DNA of 7,516 nt, taken from positions 1-7,516 of the forward strand of contig JAEZRL010000452.1 in assembly GCA_023440945.1 (NCBI GenBank). Direction: 5' to 3'. Source of the stretch: Bacteroidota bacterium (GTDB taxonomy: Bacteria; Bacteroidota; Bacteroidia; Chitinophagales; Chitinophagaceae). The position numbers were made by a program, and so were the translations under genes. This document shows, one piece after another, positions 1 through 7,019 of the stretch. Under the pieces are notes generated by a model. The model did not search any database. It was not told the origin of the DNA and saw nothing but the letters and a program-made list of their open reading frames with translations. Position 1 is the stretch's first letter. Each line of letters starts with the position of its first letter.

Positions 1-1017
1 TTAAACAACTTTAAAAAGCTTGTTTCTGCTTATCCCAATTCAACCGAAAGTGATTATGCAATTGAATATGTAAGAAACATTTTTGTGAACAGGCAACAGC
101 CCGGTGAGTTTGTAAATTTCATGCGTCAAAACGGTAAGACCGTAAGTTATAGTGAAGAAGATTCGCTTACTTATGCTGCTGCAAGTGTCCGTTATAACAA
201 TCGTGATTTAGATAATGCTTTAAAAGGTTTTGATGATTATTTAGCCAAATTCCCTGATGGCCGGTATGCACTTGAAGCACATTATTTAGAAGGAGAAATT
301 TATAATGCGAGAAAAGATTATAAAAACGCATTAACACATTATGCTGCAGTTGCAGGCAAAGCGCCAAATCAATATGCCGAAGCAAGTGTGTTACAAGCAG
401 CACGTATCAATTATTTTGAGTTGAAAGATTACGCAACTGCAGAACAATATTTCCAACAATTGAAATCTATTGCCACAGCCCAGGATAATATATTAGAGGC
501 GATGCGTGGTCTTTTGCGTTGCCAATATAAATTATCACAGTGGACGGAAGCTGTGCCTAATGCTGAGGAGTTGTTACAGCAAAAAGGAATTGCTACGGAT
601 GATAAGATGATGGCAAATATGGTTTTGGCAAAGAATTACCAAAACAACAACCGGCCGGCTGAAGCAACAGATGCATATCAAACAGTTATCCCCTTGGGTA
701 AATCAGAATACGCAGCAGAAGCAAGATATCGCGTTGCTGAAATTCTTGTTGCGCAAAATAAATTGCAGGAAGCTGAAAAAGCAGCATTCAATGTAATTAA
801 TAAGGCGGGGTCTTATGATTACTGGATAACAAAAGCTTATATTCTTCTTGGACAGATCTATTTCCAGGAACAGGATTATTTCAACGCAGAAGCAACGCTG
901 AAAAGCGTTGTTCAAAATGCTTCAAACCCTGAATTACAGAAAGAAGCGCAACAAAAGCTGGACAACGTGATAGCTGAAAAAAATAAGAACAGTAAAATAG
1001 AACAAACATCCAAATAA
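1..1017 (+). CDS. TPR-repeat protein, C-terminal part (5' end outside window)
   Basis: The reading frame is open from the first base to TAA at 1015-1017, giving 338 codons of the C-terminal part of a longer protein. The GTG at 85 lies inside the open frame and is not needed as a start. The sequence is a string of tetratricopeptide-type helix pairs: repeats can be seen at about residues 55-87, 91-124 and 126-158 of the fragment, with further degenerate units to about residue 310 (alternating small and aromatic positions such as A..Y..G and DY..A...F). The tail is charged and Lys/Asn-rich. Known of the family: large Bacteroidota TPR proteins of this type are often encoded next to a small TonB-receptor-like barrel. 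Inferred: a periplasmic or envelope scaffold working with the barrel 9 nt downstream. The TPR fold is clear; the exact role is not, and any signal peptide lies outside the window. Confidence 0.88.
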   Translation, partial: LNNFKKLVSAYPNSTESDYAIEYVRNIFVNRQQPGEFVNFMRQNGKTVSYSEEDSLTYAAASVRYNNRDLDNALKGFDDYLAKFPDGRYALEAHYLEGEIYNARKDYKNALTHYAAVAGKAPNQYAEASVLQAARINYFELKDYATAEQYFQQLKSIATAQDNILEAMRGLLRCQYKLSQWTEAVPNAEELLQQKGIATDDKMMANMVLAKNYQNNNRPAEATDAYQTVIPLGKSEYAAEARYRVAEILVAQNKLQEAEKAAFNVINKAGSYDYWITKAYILLGQIYFQEQDYFNAEATLKSVVQNASNPELQKEAQQKLDNVIAEKNKNSKIEQTSK

Positions 1018-1026
1018 CCGCTGAGC

Positions 1027-2712
1027 ATGAAGAAAGTACTCATTATATTTTTAATTGTTGGTTGCACTTCAGATATATCTTTTGCACAAAGAAATAAAAC
1101 AACTAAAAAGCCTGCATCAAATACACAAGTACCTGTTTTGGACACAACAAGGCCAAGAACAGTTACGGTAACTTCAGAATACAAACCTGTTTTATTGAAT
1201 GCAGCGAAAATAAATTTCAGTGCAGCATCGCCATTACCCGATTCAACACTTCCAACATTGCAGTACGCTGTTCCTGCACAGAATTTGTTTTTCACTTTTG
1301 AGCCTTCACCTTTAAAACCTTTGGCTGCCTATATAGATACATCTATTCAATGGGAGAATAAAAATTTTATCAAGGCAGGTTATGGCAATTATTCAACACC
1401 TTTTTTGCAGGCTGGTTTTTCTTTAGGTGATGGAACGAATTCAATCGTTAATATTCATGCAAAACACACTTATTCAAAAGGAAGTATTCCATTCCAGCAA
1501 TTCAGTAAGACACATGCGGATATTATCGGCATTTTCAATCCAAGTGAAAATATAGAATGGAGTGGCAAGTTATTTTTTGATAACAACAGCAGTTATTTAT
1601 ATGGTTTTCGTCCCGATACTTTAAAGTTTGAGAAAGAAGATATCCGCCAGCGATTCAGCACCTTTGGTGGCAAGGTTTCTTTGCGTAATAAAACGATCAA
1701 CAGTACAGGCATAAATTACAATCCAAGTATTTTTATTGATGCCTTTTCTGATAATCACAGTGGCCGTGAAAGCAATTTTATTTTAAGTGCGCCGGTATCA
1801 AAATCTTTTGGAAAAAAACTTACTTTCAATCTTGGTTTAACTGCTGATATTACAAGTTATAAAACTGATACGATTGAAAGCATTAATAATAATTTATTTT
1901 ACTTAACACCCTCTCTTCAATTTGGTACACCAAATTTTAAAATTATTGCAGGCATTATACCTTCATGGGATAACAGTGCATTTAACATGCTTCCAAATTT
2001 TTCTGCTGAAGTAAAACTGAATGAAGAAAAATTTATTCTACAGGCAGGATGGATTGGTTATTACAACAAAACAACTTATGAATCACTGGCTAACTTCAAT
2101 CCCTGGTTGCAGCAGCCAACGGTTTTATTGAATACAAAAGTGAAAGAACAATATGCAGGATTTAAAGGTTCTGCAGGCGATCATTTTACATACAATGCAA
2201 AAGTGTCTTATCTGAATTTCACCAATCATGCTTTGTTTGTTAACGACACGCTTACAGGAAAATCTTTTCAGGTAATAAACGAGCCAACAATAAAAGACAT
2301 TCGTTTGCATGGTGAATTAGGGTATACCGTTCAGGAAAAATTTTCTTTGTTGGCAGGGGCAACATTTAATCAATACAGCGGCTTGAAAGAAAATGAAAAA
2401 GCGTGGGGACTTTTACCAATTGAAATAAATGGTGCTTTGCGCTGGAATATCATGAAAGATGTTTTGCTAAAAAGTGATATTTATTTTTGGGATGGAGCAC
2501 GTTACAGAACAAAAGACATGAAAGCATTTAAACTAAAGCCTGCTCTAGATTTGAATGCCGGTGTTGAATTTGGCATTATCCCAAAACTTGATTTCTGGAT
2601 ACAGTTTAATAACCTGCTGAATAACCATTACCAGCGTTGGAACCAATATGAAGTATTAGGCTTTAATGTTGTGGGCGGTATTGTATATTCGTTTGCTCAA
2701 ACTTCAAAATAG
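1027..2712 (+). CDS. Outer-membrane beta-barrel protein, TonB-dependent-receptor-like
   Basis: This 561-residue protein starts with an export signal: K2-K3, a hydrophobic stretch at about 4-12, then a signal-peptidase-I-like site after SFA at 18-20. The mature part opens with a Pro/Thr-rich segment and a conserved-looking patch (VTVTSEYKPVL). From about residue 100 it shows alternating polar/hydrophobic strands rich in Tyr, Phe, Asn and Gly, typical of an outer-membrane barrel. The C-terminal part (LDFWIQFNNLLNNHYQRW, then GFNVVGGIVYSF) resembles the last strands of TonB-dependent receptors. At 561 residues it is shorter than usual TonB-dependent transporters, and I see no plug domain, so active TonB-driven uptake is doubtful. 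The start is firm, because the TPR gene's TAA at 1015 is in the same frame just upstream. A lipobox-like IVGC at 10-13 is an alternative processing site. The barrel is well supported; the ligand is unknown. Confidence 0.85.
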   Translation: MKKVLIIFLIVGCTSDISFAQRNKTTKKPASNTQVPVLDTTRPRTVTVTSEYKPVLLNAAKINFSAASPLPDSTLPTLQYAVPAQNLFFTFEPSPLKPLAAYIDTSIQWENKNFIKAGYGNYSTPFLQAGFSLGDGTNSIVNIHAKHTYSKGSIPFQQFSKTHADIIGIFNPSENIEWSGKLFFDNNSSYLYGFRPDTLKFEKEDIRQRFSTFGGKVSLRNKTINSTGINYNPSIFIDAFSDNHSGRESNFILSAPVSKSFGKKLTFNLGLTADITSYKTDTIESINNNLFYLTPSLQFGTPNFKIIAGIIPSWDNSAFNMLPNFSAEVKLNEEKFILQAGWIGYYNKTTYESLANFNPWLQQPTVLLNTKVKEQYAGFKGSAGDHFTYNAKVSYLNFTNHALFVNDTLTGKSFQVINEPTIKDIRLHGELGYTVQEKFSLLAGATFNQYSGLKENEKAWGLLPIEINGALRWNIMKDVLLKSDIYFWDGARYRTKDMKAFKLKPALDLNAGVEFGIIPKLDFWIQFNNLLNNHYQRWNQYEVLGFNVVGGIVYSFAQTSK

Positions 2713-2715
2713 AAG

Positions 2716-3291
2716 ATGCTTAATAACCTTCAAAAATATTTTATTCTATATAAAAAATTAAGTCTGCCGGGTATTGGATGGTTTTCAGCGGAAGAAAGTG
2801 CTGCACGTTTGGATTTTACAGAAAAAAAACTGCAGGCACCTTCACAAGTCGTTAATTTTTATCCACAGGCTGCGCTGCCTAACAAAGTCTTTTTTCAATT
2901 TTTATCTCAGGAATTAGCGGTCGAAGAAACACAAGCGATCAGGCATTTTAATCAGTTTATTTTTGATCTCAAAGACCAGTTAAGTAATTCAGGTTCTATT
3001 GCTTTGCCGGGGATTGGAAAGCTTTATAAGAATGAAAAAAACGAATATGAATTTCAGTCAGAAAATTGGATGAGTGACTATTTCCCGGATTTATCGGCAG
3101 AAAGGATTATTCGCCAGGGAGCAGAGCATACCATTCGTGTTGGTGAAGAAGAAAAAACCAATACGCAAATGCATGAAATGCTTTTTATTGAAGAAAAAAA
3201 TACTTCAACAGATTACTGGTGGTTATATGCTGTAATTCTTGCTTTGCTTGGCATTGCGGCATTGATCTATTATAACTACACAAGAAGCTAA
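2716..3291 (+). CDS. HU-CCDC81 domain protein with C-terminal membrane anchor
   Basis: This 191-residue protein has no cleavable signal peptide. The first half looks like a tandem pair of HU-CCDC81 units as found in Bacteroidota: unit one at about 1-55 (KLSLPGIGWFSAEESAARLDF) and unit two at about 60-120 (a helical part, then SGSIALPGIGKLYKNEKNEYEF). The repeated LPGIG motif marks the turn of each unit. A linker rich in Glu follows, then one membrane segment at about 168-186 with a short YTRS end, so the HU part most likely faces the cytoplasm. Known of the family: related Bacteroidota proteins commonly carry a C-terminal periplasmic SPOR domain that binds peptidoglycan; it is absent here and no SPOR coding follows the stop. 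The gene begins 3 nt after the barrel gene, in the same frame, which suggests co-expression. Domain recognition is good; function is inferred only as an envelope-linked structural role. Confidence 0.8.
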   Translation: MLNNLQKYFILYKKLSLPGIGWFSAEESAARLDFTEKKLQAPSQVVNFYPQAALPNKVFFQFLSQELAVEETQAIRHFNQFIFDLKDQLSNSGSIALPGIGKLYKNEKNEYEFQSENWMSDYFPDLSAERIIRQGAEHTIRVGEEEKTNTQMHEMLFIEEKNTSTDYWWLYAVILALLGIAALIYYNYTRS

Positions 3292-3318
3292 AGTGTTCCA
3301 TTATTTGTTGCAGTTGAA

Positions 3319-3430
3319 GAGTGCGACGCAACGAAAGATTAATTGAAATACAAAAGCCGGTCTCACAATAAATGTTATTTTTTTTGAACGAACTTTTGTT
3401 TTTTATGGCATCGTTTCTTGCTACGCTCAG
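3319..3430. repeat. Imperfect inverted repeat between convergent genes
   Basis: The segment GAGTGCGACGCAACGAAAG at 3319-3337 is the approximate reverse complement of TTTCTTGCTACGCTCAG at 3414-3430; a few indels and mismatches interrupt the match. The arms are richer in G and C than their AT-rich surroundings, which makes the 3319-3337 arm stand out. The arms would bracket about 75 nt of T-rich sequence. This could be a fold-back RNA element, a remnant of a small mobile or dispersed repeat, or chance. Only one copy is present in the window. Confidence 0.35.
3367..3385 (+). terminator. Weak terminator candidate after the HU-CCDC81 gene
   Basis: A perfect 5-bp inverted repeat, AATAA / TTATT, with a 3-nt loop runs straight into further Ts, giving an 8-T run at 3378-3385. 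The position, 75 nt after the stop of the three-gene cluster, suits a transcription end. The stem has no G-C pair, so it would be unstable, and the call rests mainly on the T-run and location. Confidence 0.25.
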
Positions 3431-3470
3431 TTAAACAACATAACATTGTTGGAACTTTTGTTTTCATGCT
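3391..3470. repeat. Short direct repeat in the convergent intergenic region
   Basis: The 12-mer AACTTTTGTTTT occurs at 3391-3402 and again at 3453-3464, each followed within a few bases by ATGG or ATGC. The copies are 62 nt apart in a non-coding stretch. The 12-mer is low in complexity and T-rich, so chance is possible, but the shared continuation makes a small duplication or a dispersed-repeat remnant plausible. Confidence 0.4.
3436..3451. terminator. Weak hairpin, possible two-way terminator
   Basis: CAACA at 3436-3440 and TGTTG at 3447-3451 form a 5-bp stem with a 6-nt loop. On the plus strand it is followed by a T-rich stretch; on the minus strand, after the ABC ATPase stop, it is followed by TTTAA. 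It lies between two convergent genes where a terminator is expected. The stem is short, so this is tentative. Confidence 0.2.
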
Positions 3471-3483
3471 TTAGAAACTGCGT

Positions 3484-4101
3484 TCATTTATAATCCAAAA
3501 TATTTAAACGGTTATTGCAGAAAGAATATTCATTAACGTCGTTACTGCTAACGATAATTAATTTGTTGCTGCAATAATTTTCAATAAGACTATGGTACAA
3601 ACTATAACCTGCAGCATCAAGGTTAGTACAGGGCTCATCGAGTAATAAAACAGGCACATCAGAAAAAATTGCCTGCGCAAGTTTTATACGTTGCTTCATG
3701 CCACTACTGTAAAAACGTATTTGTTTATGTGCTGCATTTTCGAGTTGAACAATCTTAATAATTTCATCAACTGTAACAGAAGATATAAGCGGTTTGAAAG
3801 ATGCATGAAACAACAGGAATTCTGTGGCCGACATTTCTTCTATCACTTCAAGATACGGAGCACAAAGAGAGACTTGAGAAAAAACAGTTTCTGCATCTAT
3901 CATTTTATTCTCGTAAAACCATTCAATCTTTCCTTCATTCACATTCATATTGGCAGCAATGCTTTGCAGCAAAGTACTTTTACCACTCCCGTTGGGACCG
4001 GTAATAGCATACGCATTTCCATTGCTGAACGTACAGGTCAACTTTCTGAATATCCAATCCCTGTTAAAACGTTTGCCTGCATTTTCTGCCTTTATTATCA
4101 T
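3484..4101 (-). CDS. Stand-alone ABC-type ATP-binding protein
   Basis: This 205-residue protein is a single ABC nucleotide-binding domain. It shows Walker A GPNGSGKST at 35-43, a signature-like YSSGMKQR at 131-138 in place of LSGGQ, Walker B and catalytic Glu in VLLLDEP (D155, E156), and a D-loop NLD at 160-162. The usual Q-loop Gln position reads CAP (80-82) and the H-loop region reads SSND (185-188), so both switch residues appear to be replaced. The ATG at 4101 is preferred because MIIKAENAGKRF is where the family's first strand begins; an in-frame TTG at 4131 would add only ten residues (the first ten, rich in Ile). Length is like CcmA-type export ATPases, but no membrane partner is encoded here. 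It is transcribed divergently from recN and converges on the cluster to its left. ABC fold certain; substrate and partner unknown. Confidence 0.88.
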   Translation of the reverse strand: MIIKAENAGKRFNRDWIFRKLTCTFSNGNAYAITGPNGSGKSTLLQSIAANMNVNEGKIEWFYENKMIDAETVFSQVSLCAPYLEVIEEMSATEFLLFHASFKPLISSVTVDEIIKIVQLENAAHKQIRFYSSGMKQRIKLAQAIFSDVPVLLLDEPCTNLDAAGYSLYHSLIENYCSNKLIIVSSNDVNEYSFCNNRLNILDYK

Positions 4102-4237
4102 TGCCGGCAAGATAATAATAAAGCAACTCAACTGCTTTTCTGTATAGAAAGAATTTTAAAATCAACACTTTCAACGCTGCAGATAGTTTTATCAACAACA
4201 ATGTTTTTATTTCAGCTAAAAATGTAAAATTTGCTGC
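4102..4237. promoter_or_regulatory. Divergent promoter region between ABC ATPase and recN
   Basis: This 136-nt AT-rich gap separates two divergent starts and must hold a promoter for each unless longer leaders are used. Against the Bacteroidota -7 consensus TAnnTTTG, the plus strand offers TAGTTTTA at 4184-4191, about 46 nt before recN. The minus strand offers TACATTTT (4226 to 4219) with ATTG as a possible -33 element about 20 nt upstream, inside the first codons of recN. Each matches all but one base of the -7 consensus. No Shine-Dalgarno sequence precedes either start, as is usual for this phylum. Confidence 0.35.
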
Positions 4238-5893
4238 ATGCTTCAGCAATTGCGGATACAGAATTATGCGATCATTGATGAGATTGATATCAACTTCTCT
4301 TCACATCTTAATATTATCACCGGTGAGACCGGTGCAGGGAAAAGTATTTTGATGGGCGCATTGAGTTTGATTTTAGGTGAACGAGCCGGTACATCTTCTT
4401 TAAAAACAAATGAAAAAAAATGTGTTGTTGAAGGTGTTTTTTCTGTTGATAAGAAGAAAGCTGTGCAACAATTTTTAGAACAAAATGAACTGGATAATGA
4501 AACAGAACTTGTGATAAGAAGAGAGATCACATCCAGCGGAAAATCAAGAGGTTTTATTAACGATACGCCTGTTACTTTACAACAATTGAAAGAGTTTGCT
4601 TCGTTGTTAGTTGATTTGCATCAGCAATTTGATACACTCGAATTAGGCGATGCAGATTTTCAACGGGAAGTGTTGGATGGACTTGCAGATAACGGTACGT
4701 TATTAAATGAATACCGGGAACAATTTTATCAGTGGCAACAGCATAAACAAGCGTTGCAAAAATTGCAGCAGCAAAAAACAGATTTCAATAAGGAATTTGA
4801 TTACCAGCAATTTTTATTCAACGAACTAACGGAAGCTTCATTTAAAGAAAATGAATTAGAAGAACTTGATAACGAACTGCAATTATTAAGTAATGCAGAA
4901 GGTATTAAAACTGCTTTATCAAAAACGTATTTTGAATTATCAGAAAGTGAGCAACCGGTTGTTGTTATGTTAAAACAGGCAGCAAATCAACTGTATAATT
5001 TTCATTCTTATCATCCCGATCTTTCAAATGTTATTGAACGTTTACGCAGTGCACAAATAGAATTGCAGGATATTGCAGACGAAGCAGAACGAATAAATAA
5101 TGCAGTACAGTATGACGAAAAAAGGATTGACTTTATCAATGATCGTTTGGCAACAGGTTATAAGTTTTTGAAAAAACATTCGGTTCAAACAACAAATGAA
5201 TTACTGCAGATACAATCAGTACTTGAAGAAAAACTGCAGGCTGTTTTAAATATTGATGAAACCATTTCAGCAAAAGAAAAAGAAGTGCAGCTATGGTTTG
5301 ATAAAGCGAATAAAACTGCTACAGCTATTTCAGAAAAAAGAAGAGTGCAAATTCCATCTTTTGAAAAAAGTGTAGACCAGTTGTTAACGCAGGTCGGAAT
5401 GCCGAATGCAAGACTAAAAGTTCAATTACAGGAAATAGCTTTACATGAGTTTGGAAAGGATGCGATTGAATTTTTGTTTGATGCGAATAAAAGCAATCGT
5501 TTTGAACCTGTTCGCAAAGTTGCGAGTGGTGGTGAACTAAGCAGATTGATGTTATGCATTAAATCACTTGTTGCTGAATCTGTTCATCTTCCAACAATGA
5601 TTTTTGATGAAATTGATACGGGTATTTCCGGTGAAGCTGCAAAGCAAGTTGGTATAATTATGAAAAAGCTTGCGGTGAAAAGGCAGGTGATTTCTATCAC
5701 GCATCAACCACAAATTGCAGGTAAGGCCGATGCACACTTTTTTGTGTTCAAAGAAGCAAAAAATGGTTCTGTAAAAACAAATATCCGTTTGCTCAACAGA
5801 GATGAACGCATCACAGCTATTGCTCAAATGTTAAGTGGTGAAAAACCAACTGCAGCAGCATTGGAGAACGCAAGAGAAATGGTTAATGCATAA
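4238..5893 (+). CDS. recN: DNA repair protein RecN
   Basis: RecN is an SMC-like cytoplasmic ATPase that acts early in recombinational repair of double-strand breaks, gathering DNA ends and promoting RecA-dependent pairing. At 551 residues it has the family's normal full length. The N-terminal half of the ATPase head carries MLQQLRIQNYAIIDEI and Walker A GETGAGKS at 29-36, followed by the family-typical LVDLHQQFDTLEL near residue 130. A charged helical region at about 150-380, rich in Gln, Glu, Lys and Leu, forms the coiled-coil arm, short as usual for RecN. The C-terminal half of the head has signature ASGGELSR at 429-436, Walker B MIFDEIDTGISG with D457 and E458, and a switch histidine in ITHQPQIAGKADAHF (H489). 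No key residue is missing. It is divergent from the ABC ATPase gene and followed by a 121-nt gap, so probably a single-gene unit. I see no clear LexA-type operator upstream. Confidence 0.97.
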   Translation: MLQQLRIQNYAIIDEIDINFSSHLNIITGETGAGKSILMGALSLILGERAGTSSLKTNEKKCVVEGVFSVDKKKAVQQFLEQNELDNETELVIRREITSSGKSRGFINDTPVTLQQLKEFASLLVDLHQQFDTLELGDADFQREVLDGLADNGTLLNEYREQFYQWQQHKQALQKLQQQKTDFNKEFDYQQFLFNELTEASFKENELEELDNELQLLSNAEGIKTALSKTYFELSESEQPVVVMLKQAANQLYNFHSYHPDLSNVIERLRSAQIELQDIADEAERINNAVQYDEKRIDFINDRLATGYKFLKKHSVQTTNELLQIQSVLEEKLQAVLNIDETISAKEKEVQLWFDKANKTATAISEKRRVQIPSFEKSVDQLLTQVGMPNARLKVQLQEIALHEFGKDAIEFLFDANKSNRFEPVRKVASGGELSRLMLCIKSLVAESVHLPTMIFDEIDTGISGEAAKQVGIIMKKLAVKRQVISITHQPQIAGKADAHFFVFKEAKNGSVKTNIRLLNRDERITAIAQMLSGEKPTAAALENAREMVNA

Positions 5894-5979
5894 ATATTTG
5901 CACGAGTTATACGGCGTAATTGTTGGTTAATGTTTCCCAAAATTGAAAAGTCTTTCCTTTTAAGCTAAAACTGAATACT

Positions 5980-5986
5980 TACTTTG
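5980..5986 (+). promoter_or_regulatory. Candidate -7 element for the moxR-DUF58 unit
   Basis: TACTTTG, or TTACTTTG from 5979, matches the Bacteroidota -7 consensus TAnnTTTG at all but one base. It lies 28 nt before the moxR ATG, so transcription would start around 5993 and leave a leader of about 20 nt. A T-rich CTTTTA near 5957-5962 is a weak -33 candidate. The rest of the 121-nt gap after recN holds no strong terminator. Confidence 0.45.
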
Positions 5987-6014
5987 TACATTCACGCACA
6001 ATTAATTCTACGTA

Positions 6015-7013
6015 ATGCAAACAGGAGAAGATATTCGCAGGTTAAATGAAACGATCGAATACAGTGCAGCTTTTATTGATAAATTAAGGCAGGAATTAAG
6101 AAAAGTTATTATTGGTCAGCAATACATGGTTGACCGTTTATTGATTGGCTTATTAAGCAATGGCCATGTGTTGCTGGAAGGTGTACCCGGACTTGCAAAA
6201 ACATTAACGATAAAATCTTTGGCACAGGCTGTACAAGGCAGCTTTAGCCGTATACAATTTACACCCGATCTTTTGCCCGCAGATGTTGTTGGAACAATGA
6301 TCTATAACCAGCAACGTAACGAATTTATGGTGCGGCGCGGCCCTATCTTCGCTAATTTTATTCTGGCTGATGAAATAAACCGTGCACCTGCAAAAGTGCA
6401 AAGCGCATTACTCGAAGCGATGCAGGAAAAACAGGTAACAATCGGTGAACATACTTATAAATTAGAAGAACCTTTTTTAGTACTCGCGACACAAAATCCT
6501 TTAGAACAGGAAGGTACTTATCCTTTGCCGGAAGCGCAGGTTGATCGCTTTATGATGAAAGTAATTGTTCATTATCCGAATAAGGAACAGGAGCAAATGA
6601 TCATTCGACAGCAGGTGCAGGGAGTAAATATTCCGCAGGTAGATGCAGTGGTATCATTGAATGAAATTTTAAAAGGACGCGATCTTGCTAGACAAGTGTA
6701 CATGGATGAGAAGATCGAAAGATATATTATAGACATTGTTTTTGCGACACGTTTTCCTGATCAATATGGTTTGGGTAAAGCAAAAAGCATGATAAGTTAT
6801 GGTGGCTCACCAAGAGCAAGCATCAATCTGGCACTGGCTGCAAAAGCACATGCTTTCATGGAGAAGAGAGGCTTTGTTATCCCCGATGATATCAAAGCTA
6901 TTTGCAAAGATGTGTTGCGTCATCGCATTGGCTTAACGTATGAAGCCGAAGCAGAAAATATAACAACAGAACAAATTATTGATGATATTCTCCGCACGGT
7001 AAAAGTGCCATAA
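6015..7013 (+). CDS. moxR: MoxR family AAA+ ATPase
   Basis: MoxR proteins are cytoplasmic AAA+ ATPases regarded as chaperones that help mature or activate enzyme complexes and vWA-domain proteins. The 332-residue product is full length for the family. It carries Walker A GVPGLAKT at 56-63, the family segment RIQFTPDLLPADVVGT at 79-94, Walker B FILADEINRAP at 115-125, sensor 1 ATQNPLEQEGTYPLPEAQ at 158-175 with N161, a likely arginine finger R178 in VDRF, and sensor 2 GGSPRAS at 263-269. The C-terminal lid follows to residue 332. All catalytic motifs are intact. The DUF58 gene starts 6 nt after its stop, the standard arrangement for this pair. In Bacteroides the same pair stands ahead of the bat aerotolerance genes, so bat-like genes are likely beyond the window. 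The family call is secure; the client is inferred from the neighbour. Confidence 0.96.
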   Translation: MQTGEDIRRLNETIEYSAAFIDKLRQELRKVIIGQQYMVDRLLIGLLSNGHVLLEGVPGLAKTLTIKSLAQAVQGSFSRIQFTPDLLPADVVGTMIYNQQRNEFMVRRGPIFANFILADEINRAPAKVQSALLEAMQEKQVTIGEHTYKLEEPFLVLATQNPLEQEGTYPLPEAQVDRFMMKVIVHYPNKEQEQMIIRQQVQGVNIPQVDAVVSLNEILKGRDLARQVYMDEKIERYIIDIVFATRFPDQYGLGKAKSMISYGGSPRASINLALAAKAHAFMEKRGFVIPDDIKAICKDVLRHRIGLTYEAEAENITTEQIIDDILRTVKVP

Positions 7014-7019
7014 AAGCCG

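Noticed and set aside
85..1017. GTG at 85 as the start of the TPR gene
   Set aside because: The same frame is open to base 1 and the upstream codons read as further TPR-like protein (NNFKKLVSAYPNSTESDYA), so the GTG is internal and the gene is 5'-partial.
912..1295. 127-codon minus-strand open frame across the TPR-barrel junction
   Set aside because: It is antisense to two supported genes, and its Phe/Cys/Ser-rich translation has no domain features.
4102..4131. TTG at 4131 as the start of the ABC ATPase
   Set aside because: It would add ten residues ahead of the normal first strand of the domain; the ATG at 4101 fits the family's usual start.
3691..4227. 178-codon open frame on the plus strand opposite the ABC gene
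   Set aside because: It lies antisense to a clear ABC domain and its translation is rich in Cys, His, Phe and Ile without any recognisable motif, as expected of a shadow frame.
4222..4234. TAAAATTTG just before recN as a -7 promoter element
   Set aside because: It has one base too many for TAnnTTTG and lies so close to the ATG that the transcript would be practically leaderless.
5887..5902. Palindrome-like TGCATAAATATTTGCA over the recN stop as a terminator
   Set aside because: The stem is only four base pairs around an 8-nt loop, overlaps the stop codon and has no following T-run.
5910..5918. TACGGCGTA dyad between recN and moxR as an operator
   Set aside because: The nine-base odd dyad does not extend into the flanks and lies about 60 nt before the likely -7 element; chance is sufficient.
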